Origin: MA-ANB-1 sp965216445 | GTDB lineage: Bacteria; Actinomycetota; Acidimicrobiia; Spongiisociales; ZC4RG35 | Direction: 5' to 3' | Length of the DNA: 64,000 nt | NCBI GenBank assembly: GCA_965216445.1 | Contig: OZ244166.1 | Span: 62,001-126,000 of the forward strand | Shown: piece by piece, positions 6,708 to 15,550 of the stretch | Layout of the letters: each line of letters starts with the position of its first letter | How positions within the stretch are numbered: position 1 is the stretch's first letter | Translations under genes and position numbers: made by a program | The notes under the pieces: model-generated | Database searches by the model: none | What the model saw: only the letters and a program-made list of their open reading frames with translations | What the model was told of the DNA's origin: nothing

Positions 6708-7805
6708 GTGAGAGTCGACTGGCTTTCCCTCAACCACTTCCGGTCGTACTCGGAGCTGAACTGGAGACCTGACCCTCGTGTGAACATCCTGGTTGGCCCG
6801 AATGGCGCCGGTAAGACGAATCTCCTCGAATCTGTTGCCTATCTTGCCAAACTCCGGTCTTTTCGACGAGCACCGGACAGCGCCCTGGTAGCCGATGCGG
6901 GTCAGAGCGCAGTTATCAGAGCCGGCCTGTCCAGTGAGGAACGGGAGCGGTTGATCGAAATCGAGATTCCCCGGACCGGGGGACGGCGTACCCAAGTCGA
7001 CAAGCAACGTCTTCGACGCACGACGGATCTTCTCGGCGTTCTTCGTGTGGTGGCGTTCCTCCCTGAGGACCTTGATCTGATAAAGCGCGGGCCCGCGCTT
7101 CGTCGGGACCTCCTGGACGAGATCGCCGTTCAGCTGTGGCCCGTCGCGTATCAGGAGCAGGCTGAGTTCGATCGAGCTCTCAGACAAAGGAATGCGTTCC
7201 TGAAGTCCGGGCATCGCGACGACGTGACCCTGGATGTCTGGGACGCACGTGTCGCCCAGACTGGAAGCAAGGTGGCTTTGCGGCGTTCACGACTGATTGA
7301 AGGCGTGTCGCCGCTGCTGGCTAGTGCGTATCGAGAGATTTCAGGCTCGGAAACCGTGGCGAGTGTTGACTATCTCGGTTCGTGGCCGGCTGAGCCATTC
7401 ATTGGTGGGAGTGGCCCGGCCTTCACCGAGACGATGATCCAATCGCTGGGAGAGGCTCGGGCCAGGGACTATGAGAGGAGAGTGACCACAGTGGGACCCC
7501 ACCGCGACGACCCCGTTCTTCTGCTCGATGGACACGACTCTCGAGTCCATGGCAGCCAAGGAGAGCAACGCACCATGGCCCTTGCTATCAAGATTGCGTC
7601 GCATCGGCTTATTGCGGAGGCGACCGACAGTCCGCCGATTCTTCTGCTGGACGATGTATTCAGCGAACTCGATCCGCAACGGTCTCAAGCGCTGGCCGCG
7701 GCACTCCCCGGAGACACTCAGACAATTGTGACTTCCGCACGTCCCGATGAACTCCCTGTTGGGGGAGTCGTGTGGAGAGTCGACGGAGGTTTGCACCGTG
7801 ACTGA
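6708..7805 (+). CDS. recF: DNA replication/repair protein RecF
   Basis: An SMC-like ATPase of 365 residues that loads RecA at ssDNA gaps with RecOR. It shows Walker A VGPNGAGKTNLLES near residues 28-41, the signature-like motif GSQGEQRTMALAIKIA, and Walker B ILLLDDVFSELDPQR. The start is GTG 6708, giving MRVDWLSLNHFRSY, the family N-terminus. It overlaps the following DUF721 gene by 8 bp. Confidence 0.96.
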   Translation: MRVDWLSLNHFRSYSELNWRPDPRVNILVGPNGAGKTNLLESVAYLAKLRSFRRAPDSALVADAGQSAVIRAGLSSEERERLIEIEIPRTGGRRTQVDKQRLRRTTDLLGVLRVVAFLPEDLDLIKRGPALRRDLLDEIAVQLWPVAYQEQAEFDRALRQRNAFLKSGHRDDVTLDVWDARVAQTGSKVALRRSRLIEGVSPLLASAYREISGSETVASVDYLGSWPAEPFIGGSGPAFTETMIQSLGEARARDYERRVTTVGPHRDDPVLLLDGHDSRVHGSQGEQRTMALAIKIASHRLIAEATDSPPILLLDDVFSELDPQRSQALAAALPGDTQTIVTSARPDELPVGGVVWRVDGGLHRD

Positions 7806-8103
7806 CCGCAACGACATGAGCTCCTTTGGATCGGCGATGAACGACATGTTCCGGCGACTCGGTTTGCCCGATCCGCTGCTGGTGACGCAAATCAAAGACG
7901 AATGGGAAGAATTGGCCGGATCGCCCTGGGTTGGACGCGCAAAACCGCTGACCATCCAAGGAAAGACCCTCGTTGTCGAAGCGTCTTCACCCTCTTCGGT
8001 GGCCTTTTTGAAGTACGGGGTAAGCGAGCTGTTGGAGTCGATCCAAATCCGACTCGGTCCTGGGGTAATTGAGGCAATTGATGTGCGTGGGCCAGGGCAG
8101 TAA
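7798..8103 (+). CDS. DUF721 (DciA-like) protein
   Basis: A 101-residue protein with the DUF721/DciA pattern WEELAGSPWVGRAKPLTI and LVVEASSPSSVAFLKYG. DciA proteins help load replicative helicase in bacteria lacking DnaC/DnaI; actinobacterial members sit between recF and gyrB as here. The start is GTG 7798 within the recF end. An in-frame GTG at 7747 would be buried in recF and is less likely. The helicase-loading role is inferred from family and position. Confidence 0.8.
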   Translation: MTDRNDMSSFGSAMNDMFRRLGLPDPLLVTQIKDEWEELAGSPWVGRAKPLTIQGKTLVVEASSPSSVAFLKYGVSELLESIQIRLGPGVIEAIDVRGPGQ

Positions 8104-8113
8104 AGGTCTTCCA

Positions 8114-8144
8114 TTGATTGGGTTTTGTCACTACTTATAAGTAG
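8114..8144 (+). promoter_or_regulatory. Predicted gyrB promoter with a 14-bp perfect palindrome
   Basis: A -35-like TTGATT at 8114 is followed by TATAAG (8136-8141). The -10 lies within the perfect palindrome CTACTTATAAGTAG (8131-8144), a possible operator. The leader to gyrB is about 110 nt. A 26-codon ATG frame (8146-8226) lies in it; its translation is doubtful. Confidence 0.45.
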
Positions 8145-8260
8145 AATGACATACGTGAAAGTTTCCGCCGTCCGGGCGAATTTCCCGCCGGAACCCCAAC
8201 CCCGATCCCACGGTCGGATCGCCTAGCCAGGGTCCCCATAAGTTTCCATCGAGGAGGGTC

Positions 8261-10171
8261 GTGACGACCACACGCGACAGTTACAAAGCTAAAGACATAA
8301 CGGTTCTTGAAGGCCTCGAGGCTGTCAAGAGACGACCTGGAATGTACATCGGTAGCACCGGTCCCAGAGGGCTCCATCACCTGATCTGGGAGGTCGTGGA
8401 CAACTCCGTTGATGAAGCGATGGCAGGACACTGCGACCAGATCAGTGTGACGCTGTTGGCCGACGGCGGTGTCGAAGTTGTCGACAACGGGAGGGGTATT
8501 CCGGTCGACAAGGTCGCCAAGACCAAGATGTCTGCGCTCACGACCGTCCTCACCACTCTTCACGCGGGTGGCAAGTTCGAACAAGGCGCCTACACGGTCT
8601 CGGGTGGCCTCCATGGTGTCGGCCTCTCGGTAGTCAATGCTCTGAGTACCCGGCTCGAGGCGGAAGTACGCAGTTCGGGCTATCTCTACACCCAGGACTT
8701 TGACAATGGGATACCGAAGACCAAAGACCCCAAGAAGGGGAGAGCGGTCAAGAAGACCGGGACGACCATCCGCTTCTGGCCCGCCGCGGACACGTTCGTG
8801 GACTCAACTGAGTTCGAATACGAGATCGTCGCATCGCGGCTTCGAGAAACGGCTTTCCTCAACCGCGGCCTCAAGATCACCCTCGCAGATGAGCGTGGCG
8901 AAGAGCCCAAGGAAGAGACGTTCCATTACAAAGGTGGGCTGGTCGATTTCGTCAAGCACCTGAACAGCAAGCGCGACCCGATTCACGCTCACATCATCGA
9001 CATCAGTGATGTTGGCGAAGACGCCGAACTGGATCTTGCCCTGCAATGGACCACCTCCTACACCGAGTCGGTTCTCTCGTTCGCCAACAACATCAACACC
9101 CACGAAGGTGGCGCCCACGAGGAAGGCTTCCGAAAGGCTCTCACCAAGTCAATCAACGAATTCGCCCGGGCCAAGAACCTGCTTAAGGAGAAGGATCCGA
9201 ACTTGACCGGTGAAGACGTCAGGGAGGGCCTTACTGCTGTCATCTCGGTCAGAGTCAAGGAGCCTCAGTTCGAAGGTCAGACGAAAACCAAGCTGGGCAA
9301 TACGGAGGTTCGTTCCTACGTCGAGAAGGCGCTGAATCGCCGACTGCCCGAGTGGTTGGAGAAGTACTCGCCAGAAGCGAGGCGAATCGTCGAAAAGTCG
9401 GTAAACGCGGCTAAGGCTCGTGAGGCCGCCCGGAAGGCGAGAGAGCTGACAAGGCGAAAGTCCGGTCTCGAGTCAGGCGGTTTGCCCGACAAGTTGGCCG
9501 ACTGCTCGAGTCGCGATCCCGGCGAATCGGAGCTCTTCATTGTCGAGGGTAAGTCCGCTGCGGGGCCGGCGAAGTCGGCTCGCGATTCGGCAACGCAGGC
9601 CATTCTTCCGATTCGAGGGAAGATCCTCAACGTCGAGAAGGCGCGTCTCGCCAAGGCGCTGCAAAACGCCGAGGTGCAGGACATCATCACCGCCATGGGC
9701 ACCGGGGTCGGCGAGGAGTTCGACATCGACCGGGCCCGCTATCACAAGATCGTGATCCTTACCGACGCCGACGTCGACGGATCCCACATTCGAACCCTGC
9801 TGCTCACTCTTCTCTTCCGCCACATGAGAGGGCTGCTCGACGTCGGATACGTGTACGTCGCGCAACCCCCGCTCTACCGGGTCAAAGTCGGTTCGAAGGT
9901 GCACTATCTCAAGGACGAGCGCGAGCTCGAGGAGTTCAAGGATTCCCATCCCAATGTCAAGCCGACTCGATTCAAGGGTCTCGGCGAGATGAACCCCGGT
10001 GAGCTGTGGGATACAACCATGAACCCGGAGACCCGGACGCTGCTCAGGGTCGATATGGAGGATGCGGCCAGGGCCGAGGAAGTCTTCGTCACCTTGATGG
10101 GCGATGACGTCGGCTCGAGGAAGGCCTTTATCCAGCAAAACGCTGACGACGTTCGCTTCCTCGACATCTAG
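8261..10171 (+). CDS. gyrB: DNA gyrase subunit B
   Basis: A 636-residue GyrB, the ATPase subunit of gyrase. The GHKL ATPase has EVVDNSVDEAMAG, DNGRGIPVD and GGLHGVGLSVVNALS. The transducer domain follows. The TOPRIM domain has ELFIVEGKSAAGPAK and ILTDADVDGSHIRTLLLTLLFR. The C-terminus has KGLGEMNPGELWDTTMNP. The usually invariant EGDSAGG reads EGKSAAG here (Lys431 where E. coli has Asp426), while the metal-binding Glu and the DxDxD residues remain. The start is GTG 8261 after GAGGAGG. It pairs with gyrA 15 bp downstream. Confidence 0.97.
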   Translation: MTTTRDSYKAKDITVLEGLEAVKRRPGMYIGSTGPRGLHHLIWEVVDNSVDEAMAGHCDQISVTLLADGGVEVVDNGRGIPVDKVAKTKMSALTTVLTTLHAGGKFEQGAYTVSGGLHGVGLSVVNALSTRLEAEVRSSGYLYTQDFDNGIPKTKDPKKGRAVKKTGTTIRFWPAADTFVDSTEFEYEIVASRLRETAFLNRGLKITLADERGEEPKEETFHYKGGLVDFVKHLNSKRDPIHAHIIDISDVGEDAELDLALQWTTSYTESVLSFANNINTHEGGAHEEGFRKALTKSINEFARAKNLLKEKDPNLTGEDVREGLTAVISVRVKEPQFEGQTKTKLGNTEVRSYVEKALNRRLPEWLEKYSPEARRIVEKSVNAAKAREAARKARELTRRKSGLESGGLPDKLADCSSRDPGESELFIVEGKSAAGPAKSARDSATQAILPIRGKILNVEKARLAKALQNAEVQDIITAMGTGVGEEFDIDRARYHKIVILTDADVDGSHIRTLLLTLLFRHMRGLLDVGYVYVAQPPLYRVKVGSKVHYLKDERELEEFKDSHPNVKPTRFKGLGEMNPGELWDTTMNPETRTLLRVDMEDAARAEEVFVTLMGDDVGSRKAFIQQNADDVRFLDI

Positions 10172-10186
10172 ACACAGGATTATCCA

Positions 10187-12628
10187 ATGACAGATCAAAC
10201 AACAGCCGAGGCTCACGCAAGTCCCGAAATCGAGATAACGCAGGAGATGGAGCAAAGCTTCATCGACTACGCGATGTCGGTCATCGTCTCTAGAGCACTT
10301 CCCGATGTTCGCGACGGCCTCAAACCCGTGCAGCGCCGAATCGTTTATTCAATGTTCGAAAACAACATCGGCCCGGCTTCGGCACACCGGAAATGCTCGA
10401 AGGTCGTTGGAGATGTGATGGGTAACTATCACCCCCACGGTGACCAGGCGATCTACGACGCCCTGGTTCGAATGGGACAAGACTTCTCCATGAGGCATTT
10501 GCTCATCGATCCGCAGGGGAACTTCGGGACCATCGACGACCCACCGGGTGCAGCTCGGTACACCGAGTGTCGGCTCACCAAACTCTCCACCCATCTACTG
10601 GAGGGCATCAAAGAAGACACGGTGGACTTCGTCGACAATTACTCGGGGGAGATGCAGCAGCCTTCGGTGCTACCCGCCCGCTTTCCGAACCTCTTGGTAA
10701 ACGGCTCTCAGGGAATCGCGGTCGGGATGGCCACCAACATTCCGCCGCACAACCTGAACGAAGTCGTCGACGCTGCGTTGCACGTGATTTCGAACCCGGA
10801 CGCGACCGTCGAAGAACTGCTCCAGTTTGTCAAAGGCCCCGATTTCCCGACCGGCGGGTTCCTCGTGGGGACGGCTGGTATCCGCGACGCCCTGACGTCG
10901 GGCCGCGGCTCAGTGAAGATTCGCGCTGTATGCGACATTCAGGAAATCCGGAAGGGCCGCACGGCCATCGTTGTCACCGAGTTGCCATACCAGGTCTCCA
11001 TTGAACGGATCATCGCCAAGATCAAGGACCTCGTCGATGCCAAACGCATCACCGGGATCTCCGAAGTCCGCAACGAGTCGTCGGATCGGGTGGGCACCCG
11101 CTTGGTCATCGAATTGAAGCAAAACGCCGTTCCCCAAGTTGTTCTCAACCAGTTGTACAAAGGCACGCCTCTCCAGGACTCCTTTGGGTACAACATGGTG
11201 TCTCTTGTTGATGGTGTTCCCCGGACCCTGAATATCGCCGAAATGATCGGCTATTACCTCGATCATCAAATGGAGGTCATCGAGCGGAGGACCCAATTCC
11301 GTCTCAATCAGGCTGAGGCCCGGGCGCACATTCTCGAAGGTTTGATCATCGCTGTCGACAACATCGACGAAGTGATCAAGATCATTCGGGGATCGCAGGA
11401 CACCGCAGAAGCGCGGGCGAACCTGATCGAGCGTTTCGAGTTGTCAGAGATCCAGGCCAACTCAATCCTTGATATGCCACTTCGGCGCCTCACGGCCCTC
11501 GAGGTTGACAAACTCAGGACCGAGTTGGCTGAGTTGCACGGGGTCATCGCCGAACTGAAGGGGATTCTCGCCGATCCACAGCTGAGGTGGGACATCATTC
11601 GTGAAGAGCTCACCGAAATCAAGAGCAAATACGGCGAGAACAGGCGCAGCCGGCTGATCGCCGACGACGGCGATATGAGTCTCGAGGACCTGATCGCTGA
11701 TGATGAGTTGATCGTGACAGTCTCCGAGGCCGGGTACATCAAGTCAGTTCCGGCTTCGACCTATCGAACCCAGGGAAGGGGTGGTCGAGGAGTCAAGGCG
11801 GCCGAGATGCAGGGTGAAGACGTCGTCCATCACCTTGTCCACACGACCGCGCACGCTTATCTGCTGTTCTTCACCAACAAAGGTGTGGTACATCGGATAA
11901 AGGCGCACTCCATCCCCCGCCAGTCACGGACAGCGAAGGGAGTGCTGGCCCAGTCCGTTCTGCCTCTCGAGCCCGAAGAGAAGATCCAAGCGATCATCGA
12001 CACGCGGGACTACGAAACCGGCCGATTCTTGGTCATGGTCACCAAGAACGGCCAGGCCAAGAAGACCGAATTCCAGGAATACGACTCGCGGAATTCGACT
12101 CTGGTTGCAATAAAGCTGACCGAAGGCGACGAACTGGTGTCGGTTCGTACGACCAACGGCGAAAACGACTTCTTGATCTTCACGAGGAACGGACAGGGCA
12201 TTCGGTTCGCCGAGTCTGATCTTCGTGCGATGGGGCGTGGAACCCAGGGGGTTCGAGGAATCAAGCTGCGCGAGTCCGACGAGGTCGTCGCTGCGGTGTC
12301 GAACGTTGACGGCGATGAAGTCCTACTCCTGACGTCGGGTGGTTACGGCAAGAGAACACCTATGGACCAGTTCCGTCGACAGGCTCGTGGCGGGATCGGA
12401 GTCAAGGCCTACAAACTCACCAGGGTCAGGGGACACCTGGTTGGCGCGAGAGCTGTATCCAAAGACGACCAGGTCTTCCTGATCTCCTCCGATGGAATCG
12501 CCAATAGGCAGGCTGTCGCAAAGATCTCCCGTCAGAAGAGGGATTCGACGGGTGTCAAGGTGATCGACTTGAAGGAAGGATCAAGCCTGTCAGCCTTTGC
12601 GGTCGTCCATCCCGACGATGACGAGTAG
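10187..12628 (+). CDS. gyrA: DNA gyrase subunit A
   Basis: An 813-residue GyrA, the DNA cleavage and rejoining subunit. The catalytic tyrosine is Tyr125 (AARYTECRL). The N-terminal winged helix and tower run to about residue 500 (SILDMPLRRLTALE), and a six-bladed C-terminal pinwheel follows, with repeats such as GRGGRGVKA, GRGTQGVRGIKL and ARGGIGVKAYKL. The quinolone-determining loop reads HPHGDQAIYDALVRM: Gln87 replaces the Ser83 of E. coli, while the Asp at the E. coli 87 position is kept. Confidence 0.97.
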   Translation: MTDQTTAEAHASPEIEITQEMEQSFIDYAMSVIVSRALPDVRDGLKPVQRRIVYSMFENNIGPASAHRKCSKVVGDVMGNYHPHGDQAIYDALVRMGQDFSMRHLLIDPQGNFGTIDDPPGAARYTECRLTKLSTHLLEGIKEDTVDFVDNYSGEMQQPSVLPARFPNLLVNGSQGIAVGMATNIPPHNLNEVVDAALHVISNPDATVEELLQFVKGPDFPTGGFLVGTAGIRDALTSGRGSVKIRAVCDIQEIRKGRTAIVVTELPYQVSIERIIAKIKDLVDAKRITGISEVRNESSDRVGTRLVIELKQNAVPQVVLNQLYKGTPLQDSFGYNMVSLVDGVPRTLNIAEMIGYYLDHQMEVIERRTQFRLNQAEARAHILEGLIIAVDNIDEVIKIIRGSQDTAEARANLIERFELSEIQANSILDMPLRRLTALEVDKLRTELAELHGVIAELKGILADPQLRWDIIREELTEIKSKYGENRRSRLIADDGDMSLEDLIADDELIVTVSEAGYIKSVPASTYRTQGRGGRGVKAAEMQGEDVVHHLVHTTAHAYLLFFTNKGVVHRIKAHSIPRQSRTAKGVLAQSVLPLEPEEKIQAIIDTRDYETGRFLVMVTKNGQAKKTEFQEYDSRNSTLVAIKLTEGDELVSVRTTNGENDFLIFTRNGQGIRFAESDLRAMGRGTQGVRGIKLRESDEVVAAVSNVDGDEVLLLTSGGYGKRTPMDQFRRQARGGIGVKAYKLTRVRGHLVGARAVSKDDQVFLISSDGIANRQAVAKISRQKRDSTGVKVIDLKEGSSLSAFAVVHPDDDE

Positions 12629-12752
12629 TGCTCGAAGCGGTAAGCCAGCCGATGACGTTGAACCCGCAAGCGTCCGGGAACCTTCACCAGTGAGACATTC
12701 GTTGGGATAGAACAGTTCTCCCTTAGACTTCCCCTATAACTCAGGAGCGCCA

Positions 12753-13280
12753 ATGGCCACAGTTCGTCGTGTCAGACGCATAATCAGAAAGATCGACCCC
12801 TGGACCTCGTTGAAGGTATCGGCGCTACTGTTCGCCGTGCTTGCGGTCGCCCTTGTTCTGGGTTCGGTGATCTTCTGGTCTGTCCTGGATCGTGCGGGCA
12901 TCCCGGACCGGATCACCGAATTCATGGTCGAAATCACACTGATCGAAGAGGGTTCCCAGCCTTTCGCTAACGTCGAACAGTTCTTCAGAGCATTGGTGTT
13001 TGGGGCAGTCGTGTGGTGGGTTGCGATGACCGGGGCGACAGTCCTCGGAGCTGTTGTCTACAACCTTGTCTCGGACGTTGTTGGTGGACTCGAGATCGTA
13101 GTTCTCGAAGAAACGTTCAACGCCACCGTGGCGCCCGTTCCCGCACCTGCCGCCCAGGTGTTGCACCCCCCAGCCGACTACCGCACCAGTTCCGACGATC
13201 TCGCCGATGTCCCCACCGAGGAACACGAGCCGGTGACTCCGGCCCCCGAAGGCAGCTCTACGCCCACGTCCGTCAGCTAG
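12753..13280 (+). CDS. DUF3566 membrane protein downstream of gyrA
   Basis: A 175-residue protein with two TM segments (about 25-50, LLFAVLAVALVLGSVIFW; and 85-115, LVFGAVVWWVAMTGATVLGAVVYNL) and the DUF3566 opening RRIIRKIDPWTSLKVSAL. The C-terminal 50 residues are Pro/Ala-rich and probably disordered. DUF3566 genes regularly follow gyrA in actinobacteria; function unknown. The start is ATG 12753 after CAGGAG. Confidence 0.85.
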   Translation: MATVRRVRRIIRKIDPWTSLKVSALLFAVLAVALVLGSVIFWSVLDRAGIPDRITEFMVEITLIEEGSQPFANVEQFFRALVFGAVVWWVAMTGATVLGAVVYNLVSDVVGGLEIVVLEETFNATVAPVPAPAAQVLHPPADYRTSSDDLADVPTEEHEPVTPAPEGSSTPTSVS

Positions 13281-13284
13281 AGCC

Positions 13285-13307
13285 GGTTTTCGCTCCGATC
13301 GAAAACC
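13285..13307. terminator. Bidirectional hairpin between convergent genes
   Basis: GGTTTTCG (13285-13292) and CGAAAACC (13300-13307) form an 8-bp stem with a 7-nt loop between the DUF3566 gene and the leftward gene ending at 13321. The runs of T and A in the stem could serve both strands. Confidence 0.6.
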
Positions 13308-13320
13308 CGAGACCCCTGTC

Positions 13321-13953
13321 TCAGGCTTCAGCCATCACCAGGCCCATGCCGGTCGCAGTCTCCAGGTACTTGAGAGCTTCTGCCCATACCGGTCGTTGTC
13401 CTGAACCAAAAACTGCGATGCCGGCCGCCAACGCGATACCGGAGAGGTACGCGGAGCGATCGACAATGGTGAGATCGCGTCTTTTTGTCTTGATCAAACA
13501 AGCGGCGTATTCGTTGTATGACTTTCCGGCAAGGATCTCTTGCCCCTCGAGAGTTCCCTTGGTCACCTGGGTCGCACCGACGGGTCGGGGAAATCGAACT
13601 GATTGGCCGTCTCCTTGGGGCAAATCCGGGTGTGCGACTGCGGCTACCGCCGCACCACGTTGTCGGGACGCCATCGAGATGCCGAGACCGGAGATCGATG
13701 CCCCCCAGACGGCGACGCCGTCGACGGCTTTTTCGCCATCCCAAACCAGTGGTAGGCCCAACTCCCGGGCCCGACGAGGAGCCGAGCGGCCAGATCCAAT
13801 CAGGACGTTGATCCCGGCTGCGTCGTCAACGACTTCGAAGTTGCTGCTTTTGGCAGGACCGACAACAACGACATCTTCAACTAGGGGATCAGCGGACAGG
13901 GAGTGCGCAGCTCGGACTGCGTTGTCCCCTCCAATGAGGACACCTACTCTCAT
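13321..13953 (-). CDS. Conserved hypothetical protein, possible Rossmann-like fold
   Basis: I do not recognise the family. The 210-residue protein opens MRVGVLIGGDNAVRAAHSL with predicted beta-alpha-beta alternation, followed by VEDVVVVGP and INVLIGSG, which resembles a nucleotide-binding Rossmann core. The rest is Ala/Gly-rich, without TM segments, and ends with predicted helices. I start at ATG 13953 because it forms an ATGA overlap with the stop of the small membrane gene upstream. An in-frame ATG at 13974 would bury that gene's end. Confidence 0.7.
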   Translation of the reverse strand: MRVGVLIGGDNAVRAAHSLSADPLVEDVVVVGPAKSSNFEVVDDAAGINVLIGSGRSAPRRARELGLPLVWDGEKAVDGVAVWGASISGLGISMASRQRGAAVAAVAHPDLPQGDGQSVRFPRPVGATQVTKGTLEGQEILAGKSYNEYAACLIKTKRRDLTIVDRSAYLSGIALAAGIAVFGSGQRPVWAEALKYLETATGMGLVMAEA

Positions 13954-14084
13954 TTCGGCTCGACGGGAACCCATGCAGCCTCGGGTCCCTGATCGCCCAG
14001 TGGTTGGGCGGTACGGCTCCTGAACAGTTTGGCCAGAAGCGCTGCGGCAGCGCCAGCCAGCAGAATTGGGGCTAATCGATTCAC
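13950..14084 (-). CDS. Very small membrane protein (44 residues)
   Basis: The frame GTG AAT CGA TTA... encodes MNRLAPILLAGAAAALLAKLF, a single predicted TM helix, and then a short polar tail ending VPVEPK. Its TGA overlaps the ATG of the downstream gene (ATGA), which is strong evidence for a coupled two-gene unit. It is not similar to anything I recognise. It may anchor or modulate the downstream product. Confidence 0.55.
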   Translation of the reverse strand: MNRLAPILLAGAAAALLAKLFRSRTAQPLGDQGPEAAWVPVEPK

Positions 14085-14194
14085 GGCAAGCAGTCTATGA
14101 CTGCGACGGAGTATCTGATAGTTGGACAGACCGGCTCGCCATCGAGGCTCAACGATGGGCAGCTAAGCGGCGGCCGTCGGTACGCTTTGCACAC

Positions 14195-15550
14195 GTGGAT
14201 TGGACTCGAAATCGGCTTGTCGCGTCGTTGGTCGTCCTCTCGTTGGGGGTTACCGCTTGCGTAGCCGCGCCAGGCTCGAGCTCCACTCAGACTGCTGCAA
14301 CTGGAGCGGAAACCACGCAGGCCGAATCAACGACTTCGACTACGCGCGTTAGAAGCGGCTCATGCGGATCGTCGTCGGAAGGGGTGCCCTGGGATAGCGA
14401 AGTGGTTGCTACATCCGAGCTGGCTCTCGAGTCCGACGGAACTGGTCCGAAGGTCGAATTGGTCAGATATCCACGGCCGGACTATCAAGGCAAACCTTGG
14501 TCTCAGTGGGGTCAAGGTTTGGTGGCTGACGACGGACGCTTCTTCTCGGCGATCGGTGATCATCACGGCGCCGACGGCAACTCCTTCATCTACGAGTACG
14601 ACCCCGCAACCAGAACACTGACCCGGATTGTGGAGATCCTTGACGTTGTGCCGCATGTGGCAGGGGAGTGGGGGTTTGGCAAGGTCCACGCACAGATGGT
14701 GGAAGGAGCATGTGGCGAGATCTACGTCTCTACCTATTGGGGCACGAGGCGGGACTTGACCTTCACCGAGTCCTACCAAGGCGATGTCCTGCTCCGGTTG
14801 GACCCCGGAGAGCAGACGGTGGAGAACCTCGGGGTCATTCTCCCTGAACACGGGGTGGCTTCCCTGGCCGCTACGCCCGACGGGTCTCTGCTTTATGCAG
14901 AGCCTGCGGACCCGTTTGGTCAGAAGGTGGGAAGTTTCATAGCCCTCGACCCGATCACCGGTGATGTGTTGTTCGAGGACGACGACATTTCCCACGGGGG
15001 CTACCGGAGCATTGCCGTGAATGCTGACGGCTCGGCGTTCATAACTTGGAACGACTCGAGCCTCGCCAAATACGATCCTGCTACGAACACCTTGACCGAC
15101 ACAGGTGCTGTTCTCCCTGGCGACATTCTGAGGGCCGCAACCGAGCCGGATGCCGGCGGTCGCGTTTACGCCGTTTCACGCGACCCTGCAGTCTTCTTCG
15201 CTATCGAGCCCGACGGTTCGATAAGCGATTTGTCTCCTGCGCGGGGATACACAACGTCGATGGCGTTGTCGCCAGATGGCAGCAGCTTCTTCTATGTTCC
15301 CGACGCTCACGGCGGCTCTTGGGAACAGGGAACACCGCTGATTTCCGTTGATACCACCACTGGTGAGGAGACTGTGATTGTTGAACTGAACCCACTGGTT
15401 GAGGACATGTTCGGATTGAGGGCAGGTGGAACCTATAGCGTGGCGGTTGGGCCCGATGGAAAAACCGTCTACGTGGGTCTCAATTCGGGCGACCCCGCGG
15501 AACGCCAGAGTTTCGGTGAGATCATCTTGGCCGTCGTGACCCTTCCGTGA
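14195..15550 (+). CDS. Secreted lipoprotein with beta-propeller-like repeats
   Basis: A 451-residue protein with a lipoprotein signal peptide: MDWTRNRLVASLVV followed by lipobox LGVTAC, then a Ser/Thr/Ala-rich linker (TQTAATGAETTQAESTTSTT). The body has repeated strand motifs such as YEYDPATRTLTRI, LLRLDPGEQTVENLG, FIALDPITGDVLFED, LAKYDPATNTLTDTG and ISVDTTTGEETVIVE, typical of a six- or seven-bladed propeller of the SMP-30/YVTN-like kind. I choose GTG 14195 because it gives a clean signal peptide; upstream in-frame sequence overlaps the opposite-strand small gene. The ligand or enzyme activity is unknown. Its stop overlaps the next lipoprotein gene (GTGA). Confidence 0.8.
   Translation: MDWTRNRLVASLVVLSLGVTACVAAPGSSSTQTAATGAETTQAESTTSTTRVRSGSCGSSSEGVPWDSEVVATSELALESDGTGPKVELVRYPRPDYQGKPWSQWGQGLVADDGRFFSAIGDHHGADGNSFIYEYDPATRTLTRIVEILDVVPHVAGEWGFGKVHAQMVEGACGEIYVSTYWGTRRDLTFTESYQGDVLLRLDPGEQTVENLGVILPEHGVASLAATPDGSLLYAEPADPFGQKVGSFIALDPITGDVLFEDDDISHGGYRSIAVNADGSAFITWNDSSLAKYDPATNTLTDTGAVLPGDILRAATEPDAGGRVYAVSRDPAVFFAIEPDGSISDLSPARGYTTSMALSPDGSSFFYVPDAHGGSWEQGTPLISVDTTTGEETVIVELNPLVEDMFGLRAGGTYSVAVGPDGKTVYVGLNSGDPAERQSFGEIILAVVTLP

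Noticed and set aside
13013..14023. A 336-codon plus-strand frame
   Set aside because: It is antisense to the gene at 13321-13953 and out of frame with the DUF3566 gene; Arg/Pro/Ser-rich composition is typical of shadow frames in GC-rich DNA.
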